Positions 49,384 through 59,021 are shown, counted from the first letter of the stretch. The stretch: DNA of 64,000 bases from Rhodobiaceae bacterium UBA4490 (GCA_002389665.1 DGNO01000001.1:707564-771563), one strand, 5' to 3'. Notes: generated by a model not told the origin, from the sequence alone. Made by a program: numbers and translations.

Positions 49384-51405
49384 CTATTCGAATTCGAGGA
49401 TGATCTCATCAACCGCGAGACTGTCGCCCGCCGCGCAGTTGATTTCCTTCACCACCCCGTCGCGCTCGGCACGCAGGATGTTTTCCATCTTCATCGCCTC
49501 GACAACGGCAAGGGACTCGCCCGCTTTGACTTCCTGGCCGACGTCCACATTGATGGAGACGACAAGGCCCGGCATCGGACAAAGCAGCAGTTTGGACGTA
49601 TCCGCTTCCACCTTCTCCGGCATCAACAGCGCAAACTCATGAGCGCGGCGCGTGCGCACCACGACATTGGCCGAAGAGCCGCGATAATTAAGGTGATAGC
49701 CCTGCAGGCCCTTCGCGCGGTCAAGCTGCATGACAACCGGCTGGCCGTCGATCGCCCCGCGGAAGACGGTTTGCCCCGGCGTCCAGTTGCTGGAAATGTG
49801 ATGACGGCTCGTGACCTCACCTTCATCACTCAGGAACGCCACATCGAGGCCGCCTGCCGCTTCCTGCGCTTTGACGCGCTGCGACCAGTCGGTGCCGAAG
49901 GAGACGACCCAGTCTTCCGGCAGCTTGCGCTGTCGGTGCGGCAACTGATGGGAAATCTCCGTCGCCCGCGCCGCATGCAGCTCGTTCACATAAGTAGCAA
50001 CGAGCGCGAAGAGACCCGCCCGTTCCGGCGTCACCTCGATGCCGCTGAAGCCGTCCGGGAATTCCTCGGCGATGAAGCCCGTCGTCAGCGCGCCCGAGCG
50101 GAAGCGCGGATGCTCCATGATCGCGCCGAGGAACGGGATATTGTGCTGAATGCCCTCGATGCGGAACTGGTCCAGCGCCTCGGACATGGCATCGATCGCT
50201 TCTTCGCGGGTCGGTGCATGGGTGCAGAGCTTGGCGATCATCGGGTCGTAATAAAGGGAGATTTCACCGCCCTCGAAAACGCCCGTGTCGTTGCGCACCG
50301 TACGCATGCCCGTCACCCCTTCCGCCGGCGGCTGATAGCGCACCAGACGCCCCGTGGAGGGCAGGAAGTTGCGGTAGGGATCTTCCGCGTAGATACGGCT
50401 TTCGATAGCCCAGCCGTTCAGCTTCACATCCGCCTGTTTGAGTGAGAGCTTCTCGCCTGCCGCAATGCGGATCATATGTTCCACAAGGTCGATCCCGGTG
50501 ATCAGTTCCGTCACCGGATGCTCCACCTGGAGGCGCGTGTTCATCTCAAGGAAGTAGAAGTTTTTTTCCTTGTCGACGATGAATTCCACCGTGCCCGCGC
50601 TGCGGTAATCGACGGCTTTGGCAAGTGCCACGGCCTGCTCGCCCATCGCCTTGCGGGTGGCTTCGTCGAGGAAGGGGCTCGGCGCTTCCTCGATCACTTT
50701 CTGGTTGCGGCGCTGAATGGAACATTCGCGCTCGCCCACATAGATCGCTTCCTTGCCGTCGGCCAGCACCTGAATTTCGATGTGGCGCGGCTCGGTCACG
50801 AATTTTTCGATGAAGATACGGTCGTCGCCGAAGCTCGACTTTGCTTCGGAGACGGAGGAATTAAAGCCGTCCGCAACCTCGCCTTCCGACCAGGCAATAC
50901 GCATACCCTTACCGCCGCCGCCGGCCGAGGCCTTGATCATCACCGGATAGCCGATTTCATTGGCGATCTTCACCGCCTCATCCGTATCCTTGATGACGCC
51001 GAGATAGCCCGGCACCGTGTTGACCTTGGCTTCGTTGGCGAACTTCTTGGACGCGATCTTGTCGCCCATCACCTCGATGGCTTTGACGTTCGGCCCGATA
51101 AAGGCAATGCCTTCTTTTTCCAGCGCCTCGGCGAATTTCGCATTCTCCGAAAGGAAGCCGTAGCCCGGATGCACCGCTTCCGCGCCCGTCTCTTTGATGG
51201 CTTTGAGAATGTTATCGATAATCAGATAAGACTGATTGGACGGCGCCGGGCCGATATTCACCGCCTCGTCCGCCATCTCCACATGCAGCGCATCGCGGTC
51301 GGCGTCCGAATAAACGGCAACGGTTTGAATGCCCATGCGGCGGGCGGTCTTGATGACGCGGCAGGCAATCTCGCCGCGGTTCGCGATCAGAATCTTCTTG
51401 AACAT
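49384..51405 (-). CDS. pccA: Propionyl-CoA carboxylase biotin-carrying subunit
   Basis: A 673-residue alpha subunit. The biotin carboxylase domain (1-~450) has LIANRGEIACRVIKTAR, the ATP-grasp loop ASAGGGGKGMRIAW, ERECSIQRRNQKVIEE and EMNTRLQVEHPVTELITG. The BT domain (~520-600) and C-terminal biotinyl domain with Lys639 in VVEAMKMEN follow. It is paired with pccB nine bases upstream and resembles alphaproteobacterial PccA. It converts propionyl-CoA to methylmalonyl-CoA together with PccB, feeding odd-chain, Val, Ile and Thr carbon into succinyl-CoA. No mutase is in this window. Confidence 0.93.
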   Translation of the reverse strand: MFKKILIANRGEIACRVIKTARRMGIQTVAVYSDADRDALHVEMADEAVNIGPAPSNQSYLIIDNILKAIKETGAEAVHPGYGFLSENAKFAEALEKEGIAFIGPNVKAIEVMGDKIASKKFANEAKVNTVPGYLGVIKDTDEAVKIANEIGYPVMIKASAGGGGKGMRIAWSEGEVADGFNSSVSEAKSSFGDDRIFIEKFVTEPRHIEIQVLADGKEAIYVGERECSIQRRNQKVIEEAPSPFLDEATRKAMGEQAVALAKAVDYRSAGTVEFIVDKEKNFYFLEMNTRLQVEHPVTELITGIDLVEHMIRIAAGEKLSLKQADVKLNGWAIESRIYAEDPYRNFLPSTGRLVRYQPPAEGVTGMRTVRNDTGVFEGGEISLYYDPMIAKLCTHAPTREEAIDAMSEALDQFRIEGIQHNIPFLGAIMEHPRFRSGALTTGFIAEEFPDGFSGIEVTPERAGLFALVATYVNELHAARATEISHQLPHRQRKLPEDWVVSFGTDWSQRVKAQEAAGGLDVAFLSDEGEVTSRHHISSNWTPGQTVFRGAIDGQPVVMQLDRAKGLQGYHLNYRGSSANVVVRTRRAHEFALLMPEKVEADTSKLLLCPMPGLVVSINVDVGQEVKAGESLAVVEAMKMENILRAERDGVVKEINCAAGDSLAVDEIILEFE

Positions 51406-51414
51406 GACGCCCCC

Positions 51415-52947
51415 TTACAACGGCAAATTGTCGTGTTTTTTCCAGGGATTTTCGAGCTCCTTGTCGCGCAGCAGCGCCAGAGCCCGGGCCACCCTGGCCC
51501 GCGTGCCGTGAGGCATGATCACATCGTCGATATAGCCGCGCTCGGCTGCGACGAACGGGTTGAGGAAGCGGTCTTCATAGGCCTTGGTATGCGCCTCGAT
51601 CTTTTCCGGGTCGCCAAGGTCCTGGCGGTGAATGATCTCCACCGCCCCTTTTGCACCCATCACCGCGATCTGCGCCGTCGGCCAGGCATAGTTGATGTCG
51701 CCGCGCAGATGCTTGGAGGACATCACGTCATAGGCCCCGCCATAGGCTTTGCGGGTAATCACCGTCACCTTGGGAACGGTCGCTTCGGTATAAGCAAAGA
51801 GCAGCTTGGCGCCGTGCTTGATCAGCCCGCCATATTCCTGCGCCGTCCCCGGCAGGAAGCCCGGCACATCGACGAAGGTGACGATCGGAATCTCGAAACA
51901 GTCACAGAAGCGCACGAACCGCGCCGCCTTGCGGCTTGCATCGGAGTCAAGCACGCCCGCCAGCACCATGGGCTGGTTGGCGACGATACCGACCGTGCGC
52001 CCTTCGATGCGCCCGAAACCGGTAATGATGTTCTTGGCAAAGTTTTCCTGCAGCTCGAAGAAGTCGCCTTCATCCACCGTCTTCAGCACCAGCTCCTTCA
52101 TGTCGTAAGGCATGTTGGGGTTGTGCGGGATGAGCGTGTCGAGTGAGGGTTCCTCGCGGTTCGGATCGTCGAAGAAAGGACGCTCCGGCACGCCGGACAC
52201 GTTGGAAAGCGGCAGGAAGTCGATCAGCCGGCGCAGCTGCGTCATGGCGATCACATCATTATCGAAAGCCCCGTCGGCGACGGAAGATTTCGTCGTGTGG
52301 ATCGAAGCACCGCCCAGCTCTTCGGCCGTCACGGTCTCATTCGTCACGGTCTTCACCACATCCGGGCCCGTCACGAACATGTAAGACGTATCGCGCACCA
52401 TGAAGATGAAGTCCGTCATGGCGGGCGAGTAAACGTCACCGCCCGCGCACGGCCCCATGATCACGGAAATCTGCGGCACGACGCCCGAGGCCATAACGTT
52501 CCGTGTGAAGACTTCCCCGTAACCGCCCAGCGCATCGACGCCTTCTTGAATGCGCGCGCCGCCCGCATCGAAAAGGCCGATCACCGGCGCGCCGGTGCGG
52601 ATCGCCATGTCCTGAACCTTGGTGATCTTCTTGGCATGAGTGCGGGAGAGAGAGCCGCCGAAAACGGTAAAGTCCTTGGCGAAGATATAGACCTTGCGCC
52701 CGTTCACCGTACCCCAGCCGGTCACCACGCCATCACCTGGGAATTTGGTCTTTTCCATCCCGAATTCGTGGCAATCATGTTCGACGAACATGTCGAACTC
52801 TTCAAAAGAGCCTTCGTCGAGGAACAGTTCGATACGCTCGCGGGCGGTCAATTTGCCCTTCGTGTGCTGCGCATCGATGCGGCGTTGCCCCCCGCCCATC
52901 CGGGCGTTCTGGCGCCGCTCTTCCAACTGGCGGACGATTTCTTTCAT
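51415..52947 (-). CDS. pccB: Propionyl-CoA carboxylase carboxyltransferase subunit
   Basis: A 510-residue carboxyltransferase. It has [33 protein letters not shown] at the start, [37 protein letters not shown], and in the second half [51 protein letters not shown], all diagnostic of PccB and its propionyl-CoA pocket. It ends with the short KHDNLPL tail seen in PccB. It leads the operon pccB-pccA-GH84. An AGGTGAGGGG element precedes the ATG. Confidence 0.94.
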   Translation of the reverse strand: MKEIVRQLEERRQNARMGGGQRRIDAQHTKGKLTARERIELFLDEGSFEEFDMFVEHDCHEFGMEKTKFPGDGVVTGWGTVNGRKVYIFAKDFTVFGGSLSRTHAKKITKVQDMAIRTGAPVIGLFDAGGARIQEGVDALGGYGEVFTRNVMASGVVPQISVIMGPCAGGDVYSPAMTDFIFMVRDTSYMFVTGPDVVKTVTNETVTAEELGGASIHTTKSSVADGAFDNDVIAMTQLRRLIDFLPLSNVSGVPERPFFDDPNREEPSLDTLIPHNPNMPYDMKELVLKTVDEGDFFELQENFAKNIITGFGRIEGRTVGIVANQPMVLAGVLDSDASRKAARFVRFCDCFEIPIVTFVDVPGFLPGTAQEYGGLIKHGAKLLFAYTEATVPKVTVITRKAYGGAYDVMSSKHLRGDINYAWPTAQIAVMGAKGAVEIIHRQDLGDPEKIEAHTKAYEDRFLNPFVAAERGYIDDVIMPHGTRARVARALALLRDKELENPWKKHDNLPL

Positions 52948-53160
52948 GGCGTCCCCTCACCTTGTTACTTTGCGTTTTGAGGCCGTTTTCAGACAGGCGG
53001 CGAACCCGCCCTTGCGATACCCTAAAAGCCGGGAAAAGCTGAAAATTTGGCGCCTTGAATAGCACCCGCGCCGGGCAATGACCACCCGCTTCTTGCCTTT
53101 CTGCGCCCGCTCCCGCGCAAGCTGGCGGTGACGTTGCGGCAATCTCTCCAGCCTAGGCGC
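52948..53160. promoter_or_regulatory. Upstream region of pccB
   Basis: A 213-bp gap between the ATP12-chaperone stop and the pccB start. It should hold the pccB promoter; no clear -35/-10 pair, operator or terminator was recognised. A short minus-strand open frame here (52957-53142) is Arg/Lys-rich without a ribosome binding site and is not considered real. Confidence 0.3.
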
Positions 53161-53940
53161 TCAGCGTCCCAAAAGCGCGAGGAATCGCCCCGCCGCTTCG
53201 ATAGCACCGCGCCGGGCCACCAGCCTGTCCCGCGCTTCCGCATCCTCGCCCCATTGCTCGGCCTGGAAGGCTTCATCGAGATGGGCGGCCTCATAAGCAG
53301 CCTCCGGCGTGATATGACGGTGATGGACCGCCAGCGCGATGATCAACGAGCCGGTAAGCGCGGTCAGGCTGGAAAAGCCGCTCAGCTCGAAATCGTCCAT
53401 CCCTTCGACGGGGCCTCGAAGACGCGCCAAATGCGAGGCATCCTGTTCGAGAGGCAGCACGCTCGCAGTTATGGCAAGCCGCGCGCCAAAACTTTCCTCC
53501 GCCCAATCGAGCAGCGGCTGCCACTGCGCCGCCTGCCGCTCGGCCAAGGCTTCGGGAAAATCCGCCCGGTAACACAGGAGGTCCGTGCCCGCGAAATTCA
53601 TTACTTCGTCGATCACCGCCGCCCGCTGCGCCGAAATCCGGTCGATGGCTGTATTGGCAAGCTTGGTGAGCGGCATGGAGAAAGTGTCGATATGTTCCTT
53701 CTGCGCGTCCCATTCACCGGCAATCGCCCGGCCAAGCGCTTCGGCGGGCACGCGCAGCACGGCTTTGGCCGGCGTCTTCACCACCCGCCCGTCAAGAGTG
53801 ATGGCAAAGCCGCCTTCCTCTTCACGGATATCCACATCCTTGTAGAAGCGTTTGGGCTTCGGCGCTTTGGCGTCCTTGCCCGGATGCGGCTTGAAACGGT
53901 CCGCGGCAAGGTTCCGGCCCAATTCATCATCGATGCTCAT
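53161..53940 (-). CDS. ATP12-family chaperone (F1-ATPase assembly)
   Basis: A 259-residue protein of the ATP12 family, chaperone of the F1 alpha subunit in mitochondria and alphaproteobacteria. It has the N-terminal KRFYKDVDI, TLDGRVVKTPAKAVLRVP, AGEWDAQKEHIDTFSMPLTKLANTAID and DLLCYRADFPEALAERQAAQWQPLLDWAE, with a late LTGSLIIALAV and WGEDAEA. The start overlaps the upstream phosphatase stop (ATGA), so it is the terminal gene of a long coupled run rarA-crcB-rluC-gph. There are no ATP synthase genes nearby. Confidence 0.9.
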   Translation of the reverse strand: MSIDDELGRNLAADRFKPHPGKDAKAPKPKRFYKDVDIREEEGGFAITLDGRVVKTPAKAVLRVPAEALGRAIAGEWDAQKEHIDTFSMPLTKLANTAIDRISAQRAAVIDEVMNFAGTDLLCYRADFPEALAERQAAQWQPLLDWAEESFGARLAITASVLPLEQDASHLARLRGPVEGMDDFELSGFSSLTALTGSLIIALAVHHRHITPEAAYEAAHLDEAFQAEQWGEDAEARDRLVARRGAIEAAGRFLALLGR

Positions 53941-54653
53941 TCCGCTGCCTCTTTACCGTTCAGGGTTTTGCCCTGCCATTCCGCCCAAAGCGTGCCGAGT
54001 GCTTCTTCCGTTTCGCCGAAATGCTGCAGGATGCGCCGCGCGCCACTGGCGCTGAGCGCGGTCGGCTCATGATAGCCCCAGGCAACGCCAAGCCCGTGGG
54101 CGCCCGCGCTCCGCGCCATCAGCATATCATAGCTGGTGTCACCGATAACGACCGTGTGGTCCGCCCGGGCGCCGGTTTCGCCGAGCGCCCGCTCGATCAT
54201 GCCCGGATGGGGTTTGGAAGGCGCATCGTCGGCGGTTTGCAGCGTGATGAAATAATCGGAGAGCTCATGCAGCGCCAGAATGTTGCGCAGGCCCTTTTGC
54301 GATTTACCCGTCACAATGCCGAGCAGCACATCTTCTTCGTTCCGCAGCCAGTCCAGCGCCTCCTGCGCCCCCTCGAACAAAGGTTCGTGCAGATCAGGCC
54401 GCCCGCGCAGCGTCGTGAACGCATCGCGGTAAGCCTCCGTCACCCGCACCAAAGTGGCAGGGTCCTGCTCCGGCAAGAGCGCGGCAATGGCGTTTTCAAG
54501 CGAAAGGCCCACAATGGAAAGCACCTCCCCGCGGGGCAGTAATGCCAAACCGTTCTGCGTGAAGGCCTCGTTCATCGCCGCCACGATCATATGCTGACTG
54601 TCGACAAGCGTGCCGTCGCAGTCAAAAAGCACGAGCTTCAGTTCACCGCTCAT
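53937..54653 (-). CDS. HAD-family phosphatase, phosphoglycolate-phosphatase-like
   Basis: A 238-residue HAD hydrolase. Motif I is FDCDGTLVDS (nucleophile Asp11), motif II the Thr of LGIVTGKSQ, motif III the Lys of APSKPHPGM, and motif IV VIGDTSYDM. A helical cap occupies ~20-85. It most resembles Gph-type phosphatases that clear 2-phosphoglycolate, though other phosphate esters are possible. Both ends overlap neighbours by four bases (rluC before, ATP12 after), so it is translationally coupled. Confidence 0.88.
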   Translation of the reverse strand: MSGELKLVLFDCDGTLVDSQHMIVAAMNEAFTQNGLALLPRGEVLSIVGLSLENAIAALLPEQDPATLVRVTEAYRDAFTTLRGRPDLHEPLFEGAQEALDWLRNEEDVLLGIVTGKSQKGLRNILALHELSDYFITLQTADDAPSKPHPGMIERALGETGARADHTVVIGDTSYDMLMARSAGAHGLGVAWGYHEPTALSASGARRILQHFGETEEALGTLWAEWQGKTLNGKEAAE

Positions 54654-55642
54654 GCCAAAAGCTCCGCAAACGGATCGCCGTCATCATTGGGATCGAAACC
54701 GAGCAGTTTCCAGGCTTTCAGCATATGCTCCGGCAACGGCGCGGTGCATTTCAGCCGCCCGCCTTCGGGATGCGCGATATCGAGCGCGCGGGCATGAAGA
54801 TGCAGCTTGCGCTCGATCTCCCCGCCCGGATGCGCCTCCGCCCCGCCATATTTGCCGTCCCCGGCAATCGGCGTTTTCAGCGCATAGGCGGCATGAGCGC
54901 GGATCTGGTGCGTGCGCCCCGTCACCGGCATGAAGGCCACCCAGGCAAGGCGCTGGCCTGCCTGCGCCACCACGGCAAAATGGGTCGTGGCGTTTTTCGC
55001 TTCTTCATCCTCGAACTCGGCGGCATGCACCCGCTCGCGCCCCGGCCCGCCGAGCTTGGCAAGCGGCATGCGGATCGTGCCTTGCGCTGGGCGCGGCACA
55101 CCGACGGTCAGCGCCCAGTAAATCTTGTGCGCATCCTTCTTTTTAAACGCCCGCCCGAGATAGGCCGCAGCCTTGCTGTTCCGCGCCAGCACCAGCACGC
55201 CGCTCGTATCCCTATCGAGCCGGTGGACGAGTTTCGGGCGCTCCGGCGCATCGAATTTCAGCCCCTCCAGCATCCCGTCGAGATGGCGTTCGGTTTTCGA
55301 GCCGCCCTGCACGGCTAGACCTGCGGGCTTATTGATGACGATGAGCGAACTGTCCTTATGGCGCACCAGCTCTTGCACATAGGCGCGGTCTTGCGGCGTG
55401 GTTTTCGGCTTCGGTTTGGCCGGCGGCGGGCTGAGATCGCCGAGCGGCGGCACGCGCACCATCTGCCCGGCTTCAAGGCGCGCATTGCTTTTCACGCGCC
55501 CGCCGTCCACCCGCACCTGGCCGGTGCGCAGCAGCTTTTCGACGCGCCCTTGAGTCAGGCCCGGGTAACGCTTCTTCAGCCACTTATCGAGGCGCACGCC
55601 GTCATCTTCGGCGCGGATATCCACTTGTTCGACATTGCTCAC
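54650..55642 (-). CDS. rluC: RluA/RluC-family 23S rRNA pseudouridine synthase
   Basis: A 330-residue pseudouridine synthase. The N-terminal S4 RNA-binding domain is VRLDKWLKKRYPGLTQGRVEKLLRTGQVRVDG (~17-48). The catalytic domain has VINKPAGLAVQGG and the active-site HRLDRDTSG (Asp143), later VTGRTHQIRAHAAY. RluC modifies U955/U2504/U2580 in E. coli 23S rRNA; RluD-type specificity cannot be ruled out. A GTG start overlaps the crcB stop (GTGA), and its own stop overlaps the phosphatase start. Confidence 0.9.
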   Translation of the reverse strand: MSNVEQVDIRAEDDGVRLDKWLKKRYPGLTQGRVEKLLRTGQVRVDGGRVKSNARLEAGQMVRVPPLGDLSPPPAKPKPKTTPQDRAYVQELVRHKDSSLIVINKPAGLAVQGGSKTERHLDGMLEGLKFDAPERPKLVHRLDRDTSGVLVLARNSKAAAYLGRAFKKKDAHKIYWALTVGVPRPAQGTIRMPLAKLGGPGRERVHAAEFEDEEAKNATTHFAVVAQAGQRLAWVAFMPVTGRTHQIRAHAAYALKTPIAGDGKYGGAEAHPGGEIERKLHLHARALDIAHPEGGRLKCTAPLPEHMLKAWKLLGFDPNDDGDPFAELLA

Positions 55643-56013
55643 GTCAGCACCGCCCTTACGGCATAAAGTCCCGCGAACACCGCGGCGATGGAAAGGCCCA
55701 TGGAACCGAACGCATAAAGCAGCGCCAGGCCCGCCTGTTTCTTTTCAAAAAGGTTCGCCACATCGAGCGAATAAGCGGAGAAGGTCGTAAAGCCGCCGAG
55801 CACGCCCGTCACGAGAAACGCGCGCATCTCAGGGGTAAGCGAAAGCCGCAAGGCGCCCGCTTCCACCAGCGCGCCGATGAGGAACGAGCCGATGACATTC
55901 ACCCCGAATGTACCCCAGGGAAAATTCGGCCCGAAGAGGCGCAGCGCCTGTGCGGCAAAGAGATAGCGGGCGGACGCGCCCAGCGCTCCGCCCAGCGCCA
56001 CGGATAGCAGCAT
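55639..56013 (-). CDS. crcB: Fluoride exporter CrcB/Fluc
   Basis: A 124-residue membrane protein with four helices, a dimeric F- channel of the inner membrane. Motifs: GGALGASARYLF (~6-17), GTFGVNVIGSFLIGAL (~37-52) and the TGVLGGFTTFSAYSLD segment (~71-86), which carries the fluoride-lining residues. The start ATG 56013 lies two bases after the rarA stop, so it is translationally coupled. No fluoride riboswitch precedes it. Confidence 0.93.
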   Translation of the reverse strand: MLLSVALGGALGASARYLFAAQALRLFGPNFPWGTFGVNVIGSFLIGALVEAGALRLSLTPEMRAFLVTGVLGGFTTFSAYSLDVANLFEKKQAGLALLYAFGSMGLSIAAVFAGLYAVRAVLT

Positions 56014-56015
56014 TT

Positions 56016-57320
56016 TCACTTTGTCTTCTCCTGCCTCAGCTTTGCCCAATAGGCGAGCCGCTTGGCAATCTCCCGCTCGAACCCGCGTTCGGGCGGCTTA
56101 TAGAACTGCCGTCGGTCCATTTCATCGGGAAAGTAATTCTGCCCCGAAAAAGCCTCCGGCGTGTCGTGGTCATAAACATAGCCTTCCCCGTAGCCAAGCT
56201 CCTTCATCAGCTTGGTCGGGGCATTGAGGATATGGGCGGGCGGCGCCACGGAGCCCGTTTCTTTCGCGGCGCGCATGGCTTGACCGTATGCCTTATAAGC
56301 CGCATTCGATTTCGGCGCGCTCGCCATATAAAGCACGGCCTGGGCAAGCGCCAACTCGCCTTCCGGGCTGCCGAGAAAGTCATAGGCCTCTTTCGCATCG
56401 AGCGCCACGCGCAGCGCCTGGGGGTCGGCAAGGCCGATATCCTCGACCGCCATGCGCACCACCCGGCGGATGATGTAAAGCGGGTCTTCCCCGCCCGTCA
56501 GCATCCGCGCCAGCCAGTAAAGCGCTGCATCCACATCCGAGCCGCGCACGGATTTATGCAGCGCACTGATGAGATTGTAGTGCCCCTCCCGGCCCTTGTC
56601 GTAGAGCGGCGCGCGGCGCTGGACGAGACGGATCAGCTCGTCCGTCTCCACCACCTCCGGCAGATCGAGGGCGAAAAGCTCCTCGGCCATATTGAGCAGA
56701 AACCGCCCGTCCCCGTCCGCCATGGCCCGCAGGGAAGCCCGCGCCTCCTCGGTAAGCGGAAGGCTGCGGCCTTCATAAGCTTCGGCCCGCTTCAACAGTT
56801 CTTCGAGCGCCGGATCGTCGAGCCGGTTCAGCACCAGCACCTGCGCGCGAGAGAGCAAAGCGGCGTTCAGTTCGAAGGACGGGTTTTCCGTCGTCGCCCC
56901 GATCAGCGTCACCGTGCCATCTTCCATCACGGGCAGAAAACTGTCCTGCTGGGTGCGGTTGAACCGGTGGATCTCATCGATGAAAAGCAGCGTGCCCTTG
57001 CCCGTTTCCCGCCGCGCGCGGGCGGCCTCGAAGGCTTTTTTCAGGTCCGCAACGCCGGAAAAGATCGCCGACATCTGGTGAAACTCAAGCCCCACATGCC
57101 CCGCCAGAAGCCGCGCCATGGTGGTCTTGCCCGTGCCGGGCGGCCCCCAGAGAATGATCGAGGAAAGATGCCCGGATGCGACCATCCGCCCGATGGGCCC
57201 CTCCGGGCCGATCAGGTGGCTTTGGCCCACCACTTCCTCAAGCGATTTCGGGCGCAAACGGTCCGCCAGGGGCCGCGGCGCCTCATCGCCCATTCCGGCT
57301 GCATCGAAAAGCGTGTTCAT
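56016..57320 (-). CDS. rarA: Replication-associated recombination protein RarA (MgsA)
   Basis: A 434-residue AAA+ ATPase related to clamp loaders. It has RPKSLEEVVGQSHLIG at the N-terminus, Walker A ILWGPPGTGKTTMARLL (~57), Walker B LLFIDEIHRFN, sensor 1 LIGATTENPSFELN and the Arg finger region LLSRAQVLVL. The C-terminal tetramerisation part includes GEDPLYIIRRVVRMAVEDIGLADP and YDHDTPEAFSGQNYFPDEM. It acts at stalled replication forks with SSB. It lies upstream of crcB in the same unit and downstream of the Do protease gene. Confidence 0.95.
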   Translation of the reverse strand: MNTLFDAAGMGDEAPRPLADRLRPKSLEEVVGQSHLIGPEGPIGRMVASGHLSSIILWGPPGTGKTTMARLLAGHVGLEFHQMSAIFSGVADLKKAFEAARARRETGKGTLLFIDEIHRFNRTQQDSFLPVMEDGTVTLIGATTENPSFELNAALLSRAQVLVLNRLDDPALEELLKRAEAYEGRSLPLTEEARASLRAMADGDGRFLLNMAEELFALDLPEVVETDELIRLVQRRAPLYDKGREGHYNLISALHKSVRGSDVDAALYWLARMLTGGEDPLYIIRRVVRMAVEDIGLADPQALRVALDAKEAYDFLGSPEGELALAQAVLYMASAPKSNAAYKAYGQAMRAAKETGSVAPPAHILNAPTKLMKELGYGEGYVYDHDTPEAFSGQNYFPDEMDRRQFYKPPERGFEREIAKRLAYWAKLRQEKTK

Positions 57321-57376
57321 CCGCTATGCCTAGCACGGAACGGCGTGCGTCTCACCCCGTCCCGCCAGCTTGTCAC

Positions 57377-58813
57377 CTAGCCGCGCACGCTGGCCGAGAA
57401 AATCTCGTCCCCGCGCTTGATCTTGAATTCCCATTGCCCGCGCGGCGTAGCGATCAGCTTTTGCAATTCGGCCGTATCGCCTACCTCATCCTCATCGATG
57501 GAAATGATGATATCGCCGGGCCGCACCCCGATCCGCTGGGCGGGGCTGCCGCGCTGAACGCGCAGAACGACAACGCCCGTCGCCAGCGTGTCGATGCGCA
57601 GCTCGTCGGCAAAGGCGGGGGAAAGATTGCCCACCGTCGCCCCGGAGAAGGGGTTGCGGCCCGAAAGCTCGGTCACATTGCGGGGCGGGTCTTCCGGCGG
57701 CAACTTCAGAGCAATGCGCGCCGTCCTCGTGCTGCCGCCGCGTACATAAGAAACCTCCATGGGCGTCCCCTCCGCCTTCGTCGCCACCCGGTAGCGCACG
57801 CTTTGGGGGTCGAACACATCGCGCCCATCGACGGCGCGGATCACGTCCCCGGTGCGAAGGCCCGCTTTGGCCGCCGGCCCGCCCGGATAGACATTCTGCA
57901 CCAAGGCGCCGCCCGGCCTATCAAGGCCTAAGCTTTCGGCAAGGTCGGAAGTGACGGGCTGCAGGCTCGCCCCGAGCCAGGGCCGCTTCACCGTGCCGCC
58001 ATCGACCGCGAATTCCACCACAGAGCGCACCATATTGGCCGGGATGGCAAAGCCGATCCCGATCGAGCCGCCCGAGCGGGAAAAGATCGCCGTATTGATG
58101 CCGATCAGCTGGCCGTCCATCGTCACCAGCGCGCCGCCGGAATTGCCCGGATTGACGGCGGCATCGGTCTGAATGAAGAACTGATAATCGGACACGCCGA
58201 CCTGCGTGCGTGCCAGCGCCGAGACGATCCCGCTCGTCACGGTCTGCCCCACGCCGAAAGGATTACCGATCGCCAGCACGAGATCGCCCACCTCGACCGC
58301 ATCGGAATCCTTGAAGGTAATCGCCGGCAGCGTCTCGCCTTTCGGGTCGATGCGCAGGACGGCCAGGTCCGTGCGCTCGTCTGCAAGCACGAGCTCCGCG
58401 TCGAACTCGCGCCGGTCCGCCAGCGCCACGGTGAAGCTATCGCCATCCGCCACGACATGGTTGTTGGTGACGATGATCCCGTCGCCCCGAACGATGACAC
58501 CGGACCCCAGCGACTGCTGCACCCGCTCGCGCGGCACACCGAAGCTGAAACGGTCGCCGAAAAAGCGCTGGAAGAATGGATCATTGGAGAACGGAGACGG
58601 GCTCTCCTTCACCACCCGCTTGGAATAAACGTTGACCACGGCAGGTGCTGCTTTTTGCACAACCGGCGCATAGGAAAGCTGCACCTCGGCCCGCGAGCCG
58701 GGTACCACACGTGTGGTTTCGGCGCGCGCCGAAAGCGGCGTGAAAAGCAAAGCGGCGATCAAGAGGACGGCGGCAACCGCCATCCAGAACAGCGCATATG
58801 CGGAATCAGACAT
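57377..58813 (-). CDS. Do-family periplasmic serine protease (DegP/DegQ-like)
   Basis: A 478-residue HtrA protease. An N-terminal hydrophobic segment (~5-27) acts as signal or anchor. The trypsin-like domain has the triad His119 (VTNNHVV), Asp149 (DERTDLAVLR) and Ser225 (NPGNSGGAL). Two PDZ domains follow (~275-365 and ~385-470). It degrades or refolds damaged envelope proteins. Start ATG 58813 is behind AGGGGAAG; two ATGs 5 and 6 codons upstream are less likely. The location after rplQ is typical for alphaproteobacteria, but a terminator separates them. Confidence 0.93.
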   Translation of the reverse strand: MSDSAYALFWMAVAAVLLIAALLFTPLSARAETTRVVPGSRAEVQLSYAPVVQKAAPAVVNVYSKRVVKESPSPFSNDPFFQRFFGDRFSFGVPRERVQQSLGSGVIVRGDGIIVTNNHVVADGDSFTVALADRREFDAELVLADERTDLAVLRIDPKGETLPAITFKDSDAVEVGDLVLAIGNPFGVGQTVTSGIVSALARTQVGVSDYQFFIQTDAAVNPGNSGGALVTMDGQLIGINTAIFSRSGGSIGIGFAIPANMVRSVVEFAVDGGTVKRPWLGASLQPVTSDLAESLGLDRPGGALVQNVYPGGPAAKAGLRTGDVIRAVDGRDVFDPQSVRYRVATKAEGTPMEVSYVRGGSTRTARIALKLPPEDPPRNVTELSGRNPFSGATVGNLSPAFADELRIDTLATGVVVLRVQRGSPAQRIGVRPGDIIISIDEDEVGDTAELQKLIATPRGQWEFKIKRGDEIFSASVRG

Positions 58814-58954
58814 TACTTCCCCTACCATCACTCACTGCCCCGGCTGTGGGCGGCCCCCTCGTCGAGGGTATTTTGGCCCACGCCGGTATTTTGGCAAAGG
58901 CCGGACCTTGCGCAAGTTACGATCCAGCCAGATTCCTGAAATATCCGGTTTTTC

Positions 58955-58994
58955 CAAAACAAAAGGGCAGAAGCCGAAGCTCTGCCCTTTGTTT
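58955..58994 (-). terminator. Terminator after rplQ
   Basis: AAAGGGCAG pairs with CTGCCCTTT (58982-58990 with 58962-58970), extended by GC pairs around a TTCG loop with one bulged base. TTTTGTTTT follows on the minus strand. It ends the ribosomal-protein transcript before the Do protease gene. Confidence 0.85.
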
Positions 58995-59021
58995 CTCGAA
59001 GACTTAAGTCACCGGCGGCCT

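Noticed and set aside
50476..52146. A 556-codon plus-strand open frame opposite pccA and pccB
   Set aside because: A shadow of the conserved carboxylase genes; repeated HDLxxx-type composition reflects the antisense of their codon usage.
55639..56020. A fluoride riboswitch for crcB
   Set aside because: crcB starts two bases after the rarA stop, so there is no leader to hold the ~60-nt fluoride aptamer.
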